Source: Trichoplax adhaerens
Lineage: Eukaryota > Placozoa > Uniplacotomia > Trichoplacea > Trichoplacidae
Assembly: GCF_000150275.1 (NCBI RefSeq)
Contig: NW_002060950.1
Span: 2,778,106-2,842,105, forward strand
Direction: 5' to 3'
Length of the DNA: 64,000 bases
Below, one piece after another: positions 38,157 to 50,200 of this stretch. Under the pieces are notes generated by a model. That model did no database searches and was not told the DNA's origin. It saw only the letters and a list, made by a program, of their open reading frames with translations. The position numbers were made by a program, and so were the translations under genes. Numbering within the stretch: position 1 is the first letter of the stretch; the number at the start of each line of letters is the position of its first letter.

Positions 38157-38559
38157 TTCTAATACATAGAAGTAATAGACGCTATTAATTGAAGCAACGT
38201 TGGATGATGGTCTATTTCAGTTGAGTTAAGTTGCAAGCCCTGTCCCCTAGTCGTGGACTACATGCAAGGATTGAAAAGTGGATGTTTTGTAAGTGATTTT
38301 TTCCAGAGTAACATGGAGTTATTGATTTTTGCCTCTTGCTACTACTGTCAAGCTCGAGCTCGTTGTGTCCAAGAGTGAAGATGGATGCAGTCCAGACCTT
38401 GAAAAGCTCTCCTGTTACAGTGGTATACAGTCGCTACTGAAGTGTGTCAGTACTGTATATATTTTTTTTACCTTTTACAGTCAATACTGTAGGTTTGCTT
38501 TGAATATCAAACAGCAAAAGGCCAATTGTCATTCTTGTATTTTCGTAGCAACCACAATA

Positions 38560-39105
38560 ATGTCTAGTATCTAGTGATAAAGGAATCGTTCTTCCCCTTG
38601 AAGTAGGACTAAATAAAAGTAATCTTTTCATACAGCGATCGATTGTAAGATTCTTTCTTACTGATGAGTAATGACTGAAAGAAGACTACAGGCACTATAG
38701 CGGTCTTTGGACGCTAATGTTCTAATATGATAGCAATGTTTTCTACAGTAATCTTTCCAATAAAGTCTAATGTCTAGTGGTGAAGGAATCCTTCTTCCTC
38801 TTGAAGTAGGACTAAATAAAAGTAATCTTTTCATACAGCGATCGATTGTAAGATTCTTTCCTACTGATGAGTAATGAGTGAAAGAAGACTACAGGCACTA
38901 TAGTTCTCTTTCGACGCGAATGTTTTCTACAGTAATCTTTCCAAGTCATGTCTAGTGTCTAGTGGTGAAGGAATCCTTCTCTCCCTTGGAGTAGGACTCA
39001 AAATAATCTTTTCACACAGCGATTGATTGTAAGATTCTTCTTTTACTGATGGTGGATAACTGAAAAAAAGACGATAGGCGCTATAGCGGTCTTTCGACGT
39101 TATTG
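38560..39105. repeat. three tandem ~180-210-bp units
   Basis: The order 'tgtctagt..ctagtg', 'aaggaatc(c/g)ttct', 'gtaggact', 'aatcttttca', 'agcgat(c/t)gattgtaagattc', 'actgatg', 'ggc(a/g)ctata' recurs from 38561, 38771 and about 38950. The unit differs in length by small deletions. Non-coding. Confidence 0.9.
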
Positions 39106-39639
39106 TAAATTGTGGTTGGCATCCTACCACCAAGAACTACTGCCTGGAGAAGAACATCACCAGTCCACTACACCTGTATCAAAGGGCCCTATTTTTTCTC
39201 CATACTACCTTACTACGCCTGTAGCAACTTACCAGCAATCGATGGCGATCTTTACTTGCTCATTCCTTCTTTACCTTACCTTGTCTTCAACTTCTCCTAA
39301 TTTGTAGTGGATTGCTGGTGTTAATTGCACTAATGGCTGGTCGTTTGCTGGCAATTTCTTGCAGCAATTCTGTCAGTGAAATTGTGGCTGGGGCGCGTAG
39401 GCCAAGCGTTGTTTTTATTATGGCTTGACCAGGCGATTCAGTCTTCACTGAGTGACGTGTTGTTGCAGTCAACTGCACAAGGATCAACTTACGTTGTGGC
39501 GCACAGGTATAGGAAATTTAAAATTGCCATGTTGAAGCTGATTGGTTATAACTCGTGTCATGTGATCCAGGCTATTTTAGTCTGCTTCAGGTTTGGCTTT
39601 TGGGGATACTCATGATGCGATCAATGGCAATGAGTCAGT

Positions 39640-40165
39640 TTATGACTGCGCAAGTGCATAAGAATGGTTAACTCTCCACTCTCCAGTACAGTACAGTGTA
39701 CATACTGTAAGTAGTAGTAGAAAAAAATACCTGCAACTTTATGCAAGTGCGCAAGTGCGTAGGAATGGTTTACTCTCGACTCCCCAGTACTGTAAGTAGT
39801 AGAAAAAATACCTGCAACTATATACAAGTGCGCAAGTGCATAGCAATGGTTTACTCTCGACTCTCCAGTACTGTACTGTAAGTAGTAGAAAAAAACACCT
39901 GCAACTCTATAGATCATAATGGTTTGAACCGAACCGAGCCTTTCTCAGGTCTAACTGTAAGTACAGTAGTTGAAAAAAATACCTGCAAGGCTGCAACTAT
40001 ATACAGTAGATCATAACGGTTCGAACCGAACCTTTCTCAGGTCTAAAAGTCTTACTGTACAGTATACAGTACTGTACTGTACTCATAATGCGATCAATGG
40101 AAATGAATCTGTTTATGACTGCGCAAGTGCAGAGGAATGTGTACGGTACTGTACTGGAAGTAGTA
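39640..40165. repeat. ~95-bp tandem units plus CAGTAC palindrome island
   Basis: Units containing 'gcgcaagtgc', 'gaatggtttactctc', 'ctccagtactgta', 'agtagtagaaaaaa' and 'acctgcaact' recur about three times at 39640-39905. A related unit with the phrase 'gaaccgaacc' and 'tttctcaggtcta' recurs twice at 39925-40050. Runs of cagtac/gtactg occur at 39683-39710, 40050-40085 and 40140-40160. Confidence 0.85.
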
Positions 40166-40871
40166 GAAGAAAATACTGCAAGGAAAACTCTCCTCGGATG
40201 GACGGACCTTACAGACTGGATAGGGCCGAAAAATGTGGAAAAATACTTACTCGTCAATAGAGATCTTCCGTCTTTGTTTTCGAAATTACTCGCATTAATT
40301 TGGATCACATTCATGATTGAAATTGACTGCTGCTAAGCAGAGCTAAGTAACAGGCAATAGAATGCCATGGAATATGGCTTCATTTAGAAAAAAATCACTC
40401 CATTCACATCCACTGTCTGCATACTAAAGTACTGTCAGAATCCAATGTTTGATACAATTTATTGACCAACTACCCTAAAAGGTCTGTCCGTCCAAAGGAC
40501 TTTCCAGTCCAAGTATTCTTTTCTAGTAGTCCATGCATACAGTTTGTAGGCAGTGTTCAATGGACAACATTTTATTCTCGTAAGCATCGACTAAACAGGC
40601 ACAAAAAGTATATCCCTCCCAACCTACATATTGACACAGCTGCTAGATACTTTTAGATCGATTTTTTGCCTTTACAGTCGGTGCTTAACGCCATCAATTG
40701 CCGTCTACAAACATCGCTCTAGGTAGAACTTACCGTACAGTATTTTGGAAGGCACCAGTATTCAAAATGTCCGATGTCGGTATGTCTGTACCATCGATGA
40801 CATCGGACTGTCTACGATTGCTATTGGGAAGGGTTGGGGGGCTAGAGGACTTTTAACCTGGATAAGAAAAG

Positions 40872-43800
40872 ATGTCGTCCCGGGCTATGAGAAAGATTTA
40901 TGGCAGCAATATTGCCTCACTTCAATCGACTGGACCATCGGCTGATATCGATGATCATGCACAGCTTGAAGATGCTGGTAGCGATGAAGATGATCCATAT
41001 AATCCACCAAGGCCTAGTGGTTTCAGTATTTTGGTATGAAATGCATAGATACAGTATTTGTCTAGGCTAGGGATAGAGTCATTCCATAGTCGTCCATGGC
41101 AAGATTGGAGAAGGCCCAATTTGTGGCCTTCTACACCCCAATCCTTAGTAGTTGGCCGAGGATAGTATCAGCCTTTATAATAATGTCATCTACAAATAGG
41201 ATTAGTCACTACTTAGGATAAGAGAAGTAGTATTCTGTAAAAAGTAATTGCTTACTCTGACTACACCCAATATCTAGCATACTGTAATATGCAAGATTGC
41301 GACAGTTTACATTAAGCCTTGCTTAATCTTACCAGTACTCATTGCATGGTTGGCATCACTAGCAAATCTTATTAGCTATTCTATTCATTCATGATCTATT
41401 CTGATAATAACGTCATCAACAAATTGAATTAGTCACTACTTGTGACGAGAGAAGTGGTATTAGGCTAACGCAAAGTCATTTACTTTGACTGCAGAAATTC
41501 GAAAAAATGACTTGCTTAATCTTTACGGTACTACAGCATTTGCTATGCTTAGCGTGACTAGAGATCCTACTGATTCTACCGATTTTTTGTGCACGATACT
41601 ATCAGTGGCTTTGTAACTAATTTGCATGCAGGTTAACCCTTTGCTGTAACTTTAACATACAGTAGATTAACAAACTTGAAGTTTCTGACGATTTGTTAAG
41701 CTTTACCGACACTCTACATTACTGTACTGTATACTAGACTTATCTCTAATATGAATGGGTGAATGATACTCGTATGGACCATATTAATATACTCGTAATT
41801 ATTTTTGTACTCTACTCAAGATGTTCAACATGAGGATAAACTATGTTAAAATAAATGTAATACAATCTACTCTTCATCCATTCTGCTATACATGTAGATG
41901 AACGATCAGGATAGCAACTCAAATAATGAAAATAGTGGCAAAGAGCAAGAGAATTCAACCTCGATGGTAAATGATTAAAATTATGTTTCCACATCATATT
42001 CATTGTACAATAACAAAATCTAAAGGGTATATTATCAAATATCTTATACTGCTAAATTTGAACTGAAATAGTGCCATTTGTAATTTTTAATATGTAGTGA
42101 ATGTATACAGTCTGTACTCATCTTTCAAAAATATAGATTTCAACTTCTTATAAAAATAGATACATTGATAATAAAACCACCACTTTTCTACACTATTTTA
42201 CAATATGTATAGTATAGTATAACGTAATGTCATTATGGAATGCACGTACTTCATTTGTGATGGATGATTAGCCAGTTGACAAGATCATACCTACGACAAA
42301 ATAGAAAAAAAATGATTAGCACAATACTGTATGCATAATTAGACATAATGGTAAAAGAATATTAATTAATTTTTTACCATGCATAGGTCGGAAATACAGT
42401 TAAAGGCAGCAATAAGAAGAAAAAAAAGCGTAAAAAGGCCAATAAAGCTAATAATTCTAAAAAGCAGGTTCAGCATATTGTCTCTCGCACTAAAGCATCA
42501 CTCTTATTTGGAAAAATTCTTATCATAGCAACCTAAAATGCTTTCTACATGCTTGTTACTAATATCCTAATAAAATTGCATCCACTTTCTATGGCATAGC
42601 TTTCAGTTTAGCATATTGTTAATATTGTCGAATCGTATTGATTAATTCTTTTAATTCATAAATCGATGTATAATAGGATGCAAAATTAAGTGTAGAAGTA
42701 GATGAGGTTGAAGCTGCAGTTAAAGCTGTCAACGACCAACTCGGTATATTGCCCGAGCTCGAAACAGGTATCAATCTTCTCGGCATATATCAAAATACTA
42801 CTTGTACTCTTTTTTTCCCTAATTGATAATCAAAATTGAATGACATTTACAAAAAAATTATAACGAACGTGACCATAAACTGACCAATCATATTTTGACC
42901 ACTAGTTAAGGTCGATGATGATAGCTTCGGAAAGATAGCAATTAAAACCCAAGGCTTATTGACTGTTGAACACAGGTAAGATTTATAGAACTAGTAACAG
43001 ACTATCATGTTACTTTGTGTGGTGATTTCATAGAATATGCCACGTACTTCGTAAAGCCGTGAGAAAATGAGCGAATTAACGAAAAGATCGTTAATATACT
43101 TAACCCAGTAGCACTCATTGTACATACTGTACATATATATTTAGTTGGTGGTAACTGGATTATGTTGGATTCATCGCCAGTTGCATTTTATAGCTATAAA
43201 GTAGATGGCTGATATCTATTAAAATTTCACACATGCAGACATTTAAATCCAGATAATGAAATGAGACGAAAATTTGGAACCAGTGCCGCAAAATCCATTA
43301 GGTAAGAATAAAAGAAGAGCATACCCTTAATGGAATATTTAGTTTTTGTAATTATAAGTATTCCTTTAGAACGCGAGAAAACTAAGACTATACGATATTC
43401 ATTTTGTAGGAAAAAAGTCCGTAACAAGAGAACAACATATCGCTCAACATGGTAAGAATGCGTATGCAGTGATTTTGATTTCATATGCTTTCATCAAATA
43501 GAAGCTGATAAAGACATTATTTTTATATAACAAAGGCTAACCTATCCGAAAGAAACTTGGCCTCCAATGATAAAATTAGGTATGCGAATGCTAAGATTTT
43601 TGAGGTTTTCAGGTAGACCTAAAACGCACATAGATTATGTACAATTCATATCATAATGTCGATTATACGATATATACGATATATTCTTTAGGTTTAACTA
43701 TGTCTCTTATTGAACATAAAAATGGGTAGGTTACATTATTATAATTTTATTTTATATATCAAATTTATAACGATAAAATAAATAAACTTGCTGGGTGTTG

Positions 43801-46800
43801 TGCATTACAAGGCCTAACGGTATAAATATCCATACGTTTCTTAACTACCTATTTAGAATTTATTACTTCACGTTTGAACATCAACCGGACTATCAAAAGA
43901 TTCAGTTTCAGTTTCTTGACGCAGTAGATACTTATGATCCTAACGCAATTGCTGTAAGTAAAAAATCGCTATTGTACTTAACCATATTCGATAACTCTGT
44001 GACTAAAATAGTTTGTACAGCAGAGCTGCTGCTATATAATTGTACTTAAAATGCAATCGTGTATTAATTTATCAATGGTAGAAACATTATTTTTAACTAT
44101 TGCTATCGAATATTACAAACTAGAAAATTTTAGATTGCTGATTATAATTTACGTATAACTTTTTTTAAAATTTAGCAAGTATTGAATATGTACCCATACC
44201 ATATTGATTCACTATTACAATTGAGTGAAATTTGCAAAATTAGTGAAGATTTTCAGATGGCTGCTCAACTTATAGGTTGGTATTAGTTTACAATTCTATT
44301 GTATGATTCTTTAAGCTTGATGATACTATAACTGATTCCATCTTTTCATCGATATCATTATCCATTATATAATTTAGAGAGGGCAATGTACAGCTTTGAA
44401 AGTACTTTTCATCCTTTATTCAATTTAACACAAGCGAACTGCAGGCTAGATTATTTGAGGCCGGAAAACAGGTTTTTATCAGTACTTCATTTTGCTCTCT
44501 TTGCTTCAACTATGTGCGCAATCCGGTGACTAAAACGTTTTATTTTTAGAGCATTTTATACAACTCTTTTTCAACAAATTAAATTTGTAGGACAGAGGAG
44601 TAAGAATATTTGTAAATGTGCCTTTTAATAATGATAATTACAATATTAAATCTAATACTTTCGTATTGTGCCTAGGTTGTTACAGGACTGGACTAGAACT
44701 TTGTAAACTTTTACTAAGGTATTTCGCTTCTTTTGATAAAATAGAGGTTATCTTACTCCGCTTGTGTACAGCACAGTACTTCTTTGATTATACGCTATCA
44801 GTTTAAAACCGTTACGGTTCAACAAGTTCACTTTTACTAATTCAAATAAAGGCAACTAATAGCATGTTCACATACTTTTAGCCTTGATTCAGACACCGAT
44901 CCGCTCTGCGTTTTGTTAATGATTGATTTTTATGCATTGAAATCTGAAGAATATCGTTACCTAGTTAGAATTTTTAACGAAGTTGAGGTAATCGTCTTAT
45001 TCATAGCGTCTAATTATCTTTGAACAAATATACTTGTAGCCTTTATAAGAACTAGTTTGATGGATTGTCTCTGGACATTAAAAGATTAATTAACAATTTC
45101 AATTTTATCTGCAAATATACTTATACCAAATAATCGTTATTGCAGCACGACAAAAATTTGTCGCAATTGCCCAATTTTGCCTACTCGACGTCTATCGCCA
45201 AATTTTATTTAGCAGCTGAGTCTGGATCACATGATGAAGCTGATAGCCTGGTTAGTGGTGGATGCTATTGTCTTAGAGTAGTATACATACTTTGATTTGT
45301 TAATATAATGTAATGATTGTAATAACTGCGAATGTGCTTACAGTTGCAGCAAGCCCTAATGATGTTTCCTATGGTAAGTAGTACTATTTCTTCGCTCATT
45401 TATCGGATTATTCCTGTACACACTGTAGATAACAATCTTCGTTGTGAATAAACATTACAGGTTTTAATACCTTTGCTTGATAAGTGCTCAGTTAAATTTT
45501 CTCCTGACGTAGTCGAGAATCCGTTTTTTAAATCAAGTTACAGGTAATGATTTAGGTTTAACTATTATTAATGTCTCGAAATGGGATTCCTTCCTTTTTT
45601 AGTGTTATGATTCACGTACGTGTATACTGCGTATGTTGCTGATATATCGTAAATGTGCTTTATTTATTAATTTGATAATGTTGGTTAGCGAGAGTGATGG
45701 ACTTCGAATTTTAGTTAATTTGTATATTGAGCGCTGCTATTCACTATGGAAAATTCCTGAGGTATATTAGTCTTTGATTATTTTAATGATATGTAAAGTG
45801 GTCGTTAATAGTAATATTTCCTAGGTCATCGATTGGTTGGCGAACAATTGTCAGGCGGTCCTTAAACGAATGAATAGTAATGATTTAGGGTCAAAGGAGC
45901 TGTCTGAAAAGTAATTGCGCGTAAAGGCCCTTAATTTAAACTCGTACTAATTTTCAATTAACAAACGGTGCACAAGATGTTGATTTACTTGTTAACCGAT
46001 TAATCTTACATAGGCGAGCCCATAGATATCGGGGCATACCCCGTAATATTTGCAGACATGTAATTCTTTCAGGTATGATAGTTTCGTAATTTTGGTTTCG
46101 GTGCTTTCGTAGGCCCGGCCCCGTCGTGTGTTTTAGAAGTTTCGTACAGTAATGCTAAATTCAATATTACTTATCCTGCTAGACATTAAGAACGTTTCTG
46201 TTTCACTACCTACGGTAAGTTGTAAAACTAGAACATCGCGACATTACCACTTTCTGTATGCTGTGGATCTTTAGAATCATTATGTACGTTATTATAGAAT
46301 TATTGGATGTTAATCTTTAGGACATAGCACAAACTTCTTGGACAATCTTTGATCCCGTGCCTCCTGCGGACAATGTTACTAGTTACACCCGGCCAGCAAG
46401 AACCAGGTATGAGATGAACTACGATATCGTTTATAATTTCGTTTTCTTTTTGCACACCTAACACTTTTCTGAATTATCTTGTTCGTCATGAAACAAATGA
46501 CAATAGATCAGTTGATAATGAAAATGAAAGTTTGATATCTTTGTTCATGCGTTCCCTAATGCCTTCTTTCGCGTCGCAGGTACAAAATTACATTGTGTTA
46601 ATGTAATTTTAAAGCTTTTCTTCAGCAGTTAAATCTACTCAAGCTTGGTAATAAATTCTAATCTGTAATAATGATGCATTTCTTTCTTGTGGTAGAGAGA
46701 ACAAAATCATCAAGGCCAGCAACATGCTGCAGCCGCAGCGGAAGGTGCCATCCAACAATTACCTGCAGGGAATGAAGAGCATCTGCACAATATTTATACT

Positions 46801-46956
46801 ACGACACTGGATTACTTCCGGCAGGCTGCTGCAGAACTGCGAGCTTTTGCAGCTAATACTGCGAATTCAGGGGGCAATCATGATGATGAAAATGACCAAA
46901 ATGATGGCGAAAGTGACGAAGATGAAATCGAGGACGAAGTTAATGTTTTAGATTAA
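40872..46956 (+). CDS. TCF25: transcription factor 25 / Nulp1 (RQC1 orthologue)
   Basis: Rqc1-family protein: subunit of the ribosome quality-control complex in yeast, described as a transcription regulator in vertebrates. 25 exons: 40872-41033, 41898-41966, 42387-42467, 42677-42767, 42906-42975, 43239-43301, 43410-43451, 43536-43579, 43692-43725, 43857-43953, 44176-44275, 44378-44471, 44550-44599, 44676-44718, 44882-44987, 45146-45250, 45344-45373, 45461-45543, 45689-45761, 45825-45910, 46014-46072, 46183-46214, 46321-46406, 46507-46579, 46696-46956; about 677 residues (human 676). N-terminus acidic, starting MSSRAMRKIYG like the family. Lys-rich patch about 83-104. Conserved stretches: HRHLNPDNE, FTFEHQPDYQ, YHIDSLLQLSEIC, FHPLFNLT, CRLDYLRPENR, RNICRHVILS and FDPVPPADN. 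The tail is Asp/Glu-rich. All exons keep phase. Confidence 0.96.
41180..41515. repeat. diverged ~215-bp duplication in TCF25 intron 1
   Basis: 'ataa(t/c)gtcatc', 'aattagtcactact', 'agagaagt(a/g)gtatt' and 'tactttgactg/ttactctgactac' occur in the same order at about 41185-41270 and again at about 41405-41500. Old tandem duplication, non-coding. Confidence 0.65.
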
Positions 46957-47268
46957 AATCATTATGAATTAACTTTGGAGTTTCATCTTGAAATCATAAG
47001 CTGTGTCTATCATTTTTAGTTCATGGTCATGCAATGCCATCAGCCTTAGAGCTACAGGATGTGAAATATTTAAATATATTTTTTCCATTTATACAAGAGT
47101 CCACATTGATTCAATTAATATAAATTTCACAAAACTTTTATTTCATGATAAGGGAATAGTACTAAAATATATGACACCAGTACAATTGTACAGTTTACAT
47201 CTCCTATATATATATTAAAATACAGTACGTAACAAATATCATGTAAACTATTATAAATGATCGTCTTC
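46957..47268. other. convergent 3' ends of TCF25 and PUF60
   Basis: Only 312 bp separate the two stop codons. It must carry both 3' UTRs, and their transcripts may overlap. No coding sequence. Confidence 0.7.
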
Positions 47269-50200
47269 TCACGCAGATAGATCTCCAGTTGAGTATTTTG
47301 TAACGTCATATGTTTCTGCCTTTATTGTTCGACCACCAAACCATCTTCCATTCAGAGCATCAATAGCATTTCCAGCTTCTATAAATTAAGATATTAACAC
47401 TTATGATATAACAGTTGCTCTAATATTGGCAATAAATTAACATATGACTTACGCGATGGTGAATCAAATTCAACAAAAATTTTAACAAGAACATCCGCAT
47501 TGTCTTCTTCCCCTTGACGTTCTTGATATATTATGACACGTTTCACCGTCCCGTATTTGCTACATTCTTCAGTAACCTCAGTTTCTAGATCTTCATCGAT
47601 GTCCTCAACGGAGACCATATTTTTAAGGATAATAACCTGAGATTGCTGAAAATTTATTTTATAACTTAGAAATTGCCAATCCAAAATAAATATAAAAGCA
47701 GTAATAACTAATAGTATTGCTTAGTTGTACTTACTTCCTCCTTTCTAGACAATTTTTGCATCACCATATATCGTGCAGTACTACCCGAAATAGACATACT
47801 TTCTTCGTGGCTTAGACTTTGCATTTCTGGCTGGTTTATCGCATTCTCTTCCGATAATTTCTTCGCATTTGCCAAAACAGCTGCTACTTTCTCTGCTGGT
47901 GTACTTTGTGGTTCTGCTTAAATTTTAGATTAATAGGAAATTGAATTTTGAATTGTCAACATTACTATTTTCCGTAAAATATAATACCTTCTGCAACTAC
48001 AGTAGTAGTTGGAGGAGGAGGAGGAGGAGGAGGAGCAGCAGCAGCAGCAAGAGTTTCTGTTACCGTAACGATAGATGTAGTGGGCACAGTAGCGACTGAT
48101 GTAAGAACAGTGGTTGTTGGTGTTACAGCTACTACGCCAGTTGGAACCGTTGGCAAGACAGTTGTAACACTGTTTATACTGGTGACACCCACTAAATTCG
48201 TTGCTATTAAAGGATTTGCTGCCAAAGTCGCAGTAGGAACTTTAAAAGTAAAAAGTTATAGTTAAAGAAAACGAGACTTGCAACACATAAGTATTATCGA
48301 AAAATAATCATAAATACTCGAAATTCCGGTGTCCTGTGATTGTATCTTAGCGGAAACGGCCGCAGCAGCGAGTGCTGCAGCTGGAGGTAAAGTGTTCGGT
48401 TGTGCAGTAGCCGTAGGAGGTGTCACTGCCTGTCAATTTAAGTATAACAGTCGTATAAATATTACCTGTACAATATCCTAGAAAAGCTGATCTAGACTTA
48501 CCCGTCCAACTCTTAAATATTGTCCTCCAAGATCAAACATGTTCATAGAAGCAATAGCATCCATTGCTGATTGTAGACCGTCTAACTCAATATAACAATA
48601 ACCTCTAAAGTAAAATAAACAATTAATTTGTTAGCATACTTGATATATGTATAATTTGCTTAAGAATTTAAACTACACTACAAATTTCAATTAGCAACAT
48701 AGGACTATATAGCCATTTGCACTTTCTGCATTGCCCGTAACATATACAGTTGAATTCTCCTATAACAGGTTTACTCTAAGCTTACAGACCTGTGTTTACC
48801 GGTAATATTGTCTAAAGGCATCGTGCAAGATTTAATTTTTCCAAATGCTTCGAAAACGCTAAAAAAGGGTTACAACGGCAAAAACAGGAGTTGGTAATGT
48901 TAACTGATCCGTATTATTATATTCATTTAAAATACCTTTTGATATCTGATTCCGAAAGATCTGGATGCACAGATGCAACATAAATGCGCGCATAGTTTTT
49001 AGCTTCTTCTTCAATCTGTTGGATAAGGGGGCCAGCTTGAGGCATTTGGGTCGGCCTTCCAACCTGAAATATTTGTAGCAGAAGATAGTGCCCAATAATA
49101 TCAGTATTGAAAATTATAAAATCTAGAATTTATCACAATTTCATGAACAAACTTTTATATTTCTGCCTCCCATAAGTTGGCCATTCATTTGTTCTAGAGC
49201 TAACTGTGCAGCTTCTGGAGTTTCAAATTCAATGAAAGCAAAACCCTAAAATTTATTTAACCACGCGATAAAATAAATGACATTTTATTACCAATGGTGC
49301 CTTATTTTATGTTAACAAAAAGACAATCAAACCTTATGTTTCATCGTAACTGTATCCCACGAAAGATTAATGTTTTTAATTGGACCGAAAGGACTAAAGG
49401 TTTGCTTGATATGATCTTCACGTAAATCAAAGCTGATGCTTCCTACATATATTCTGTACGAATTTATAGGTATAAAGTTAATGAAATGAATACGACGTAA
49501 CCATCCTTTAAAATCATACCTGCACATTAATGCTAACGCTCTTTGTTGTTGTGCGGCAACTTGCAAAGCAGAAACCTAATATTGATATAAATTAGTGTCT
49601 CTTCATAATATAACGATAACCGAATAAGTAAAATTAGATATGTTACTACATATTTCACGATACCAAAAGCAATAATAATTTATACAATCACTACGGAACA
49701 ATTTATAAAATTGTAAGATAAAAAATAATTTACTTGTTGTTGTTGAACAGTAGCTTGCTTTGTTAGGAGCTGCATTAAAGTAAAATGTTAAAAATTAGTA
49801 AACAGTAATCTGATGTTAGATACTATGCTACGTCAAGTTTATTGCCGATGTACCGACTGAACAGATTGTTCAACAGCATAGCGTTTGGCTTTGCGTAAGG
49901 CTTCTTCTTGGACATCATTTAGTGTCGGTAACTTTGACGCAGCCAGTATATGCTTTGCTACGGTTGAAGCATCATGAACTGAGGCACCAGGACCAGCTAG
50001 CAATTCCCCGGTTTGAATGACTTCTGCACTGGTAGACTGATCTTTATCTAAATGTTAGATTTGTAGCAAGAAATTTCAGTTGATATTGAAACAGTTGTGT
50101 AGCACACTAATCAGTAATTGCTGCTTGTACAGCTCTGCGTGATCAGTAAACGGTTTATACAGAATGATATATTATAGATCAGTTTAAAACACACCAGGCT

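Larger units (their letters stand above)
38157..40871. promoter_or_regulatory. divergent KIF20B/TCF25 intergenic region, repeat-rich
   Basis: 2.7 kb between two divergent start codons, so both promoters lie here. It contains repeat copies at 38560-39105, a GC-richer stretch with open frames on both strands at 39120-39600 (possible mobile-element remnant, no family recognised), tandem units at 39640-40000 and a palindrome island to 40165. An open + strand frame at 40165-40335 (GWTDLTDWIGPKNVEKYLLV) may be coding or repeat-derived; I cannot place it. Confidence 0.5.

Noticed and set aside
40010-40032. tRNA T-arm-like 'ggttcgaacc'
   Set aside because: It is part of a local tandem repeat; no acceptor or anticodon stem is around it.
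48080-48265. Plus-strand Val/Thr-rich ORF
   Set aside because: Antisense shadow of the PUF60 Thr/Val/Ala-rich linker exon.
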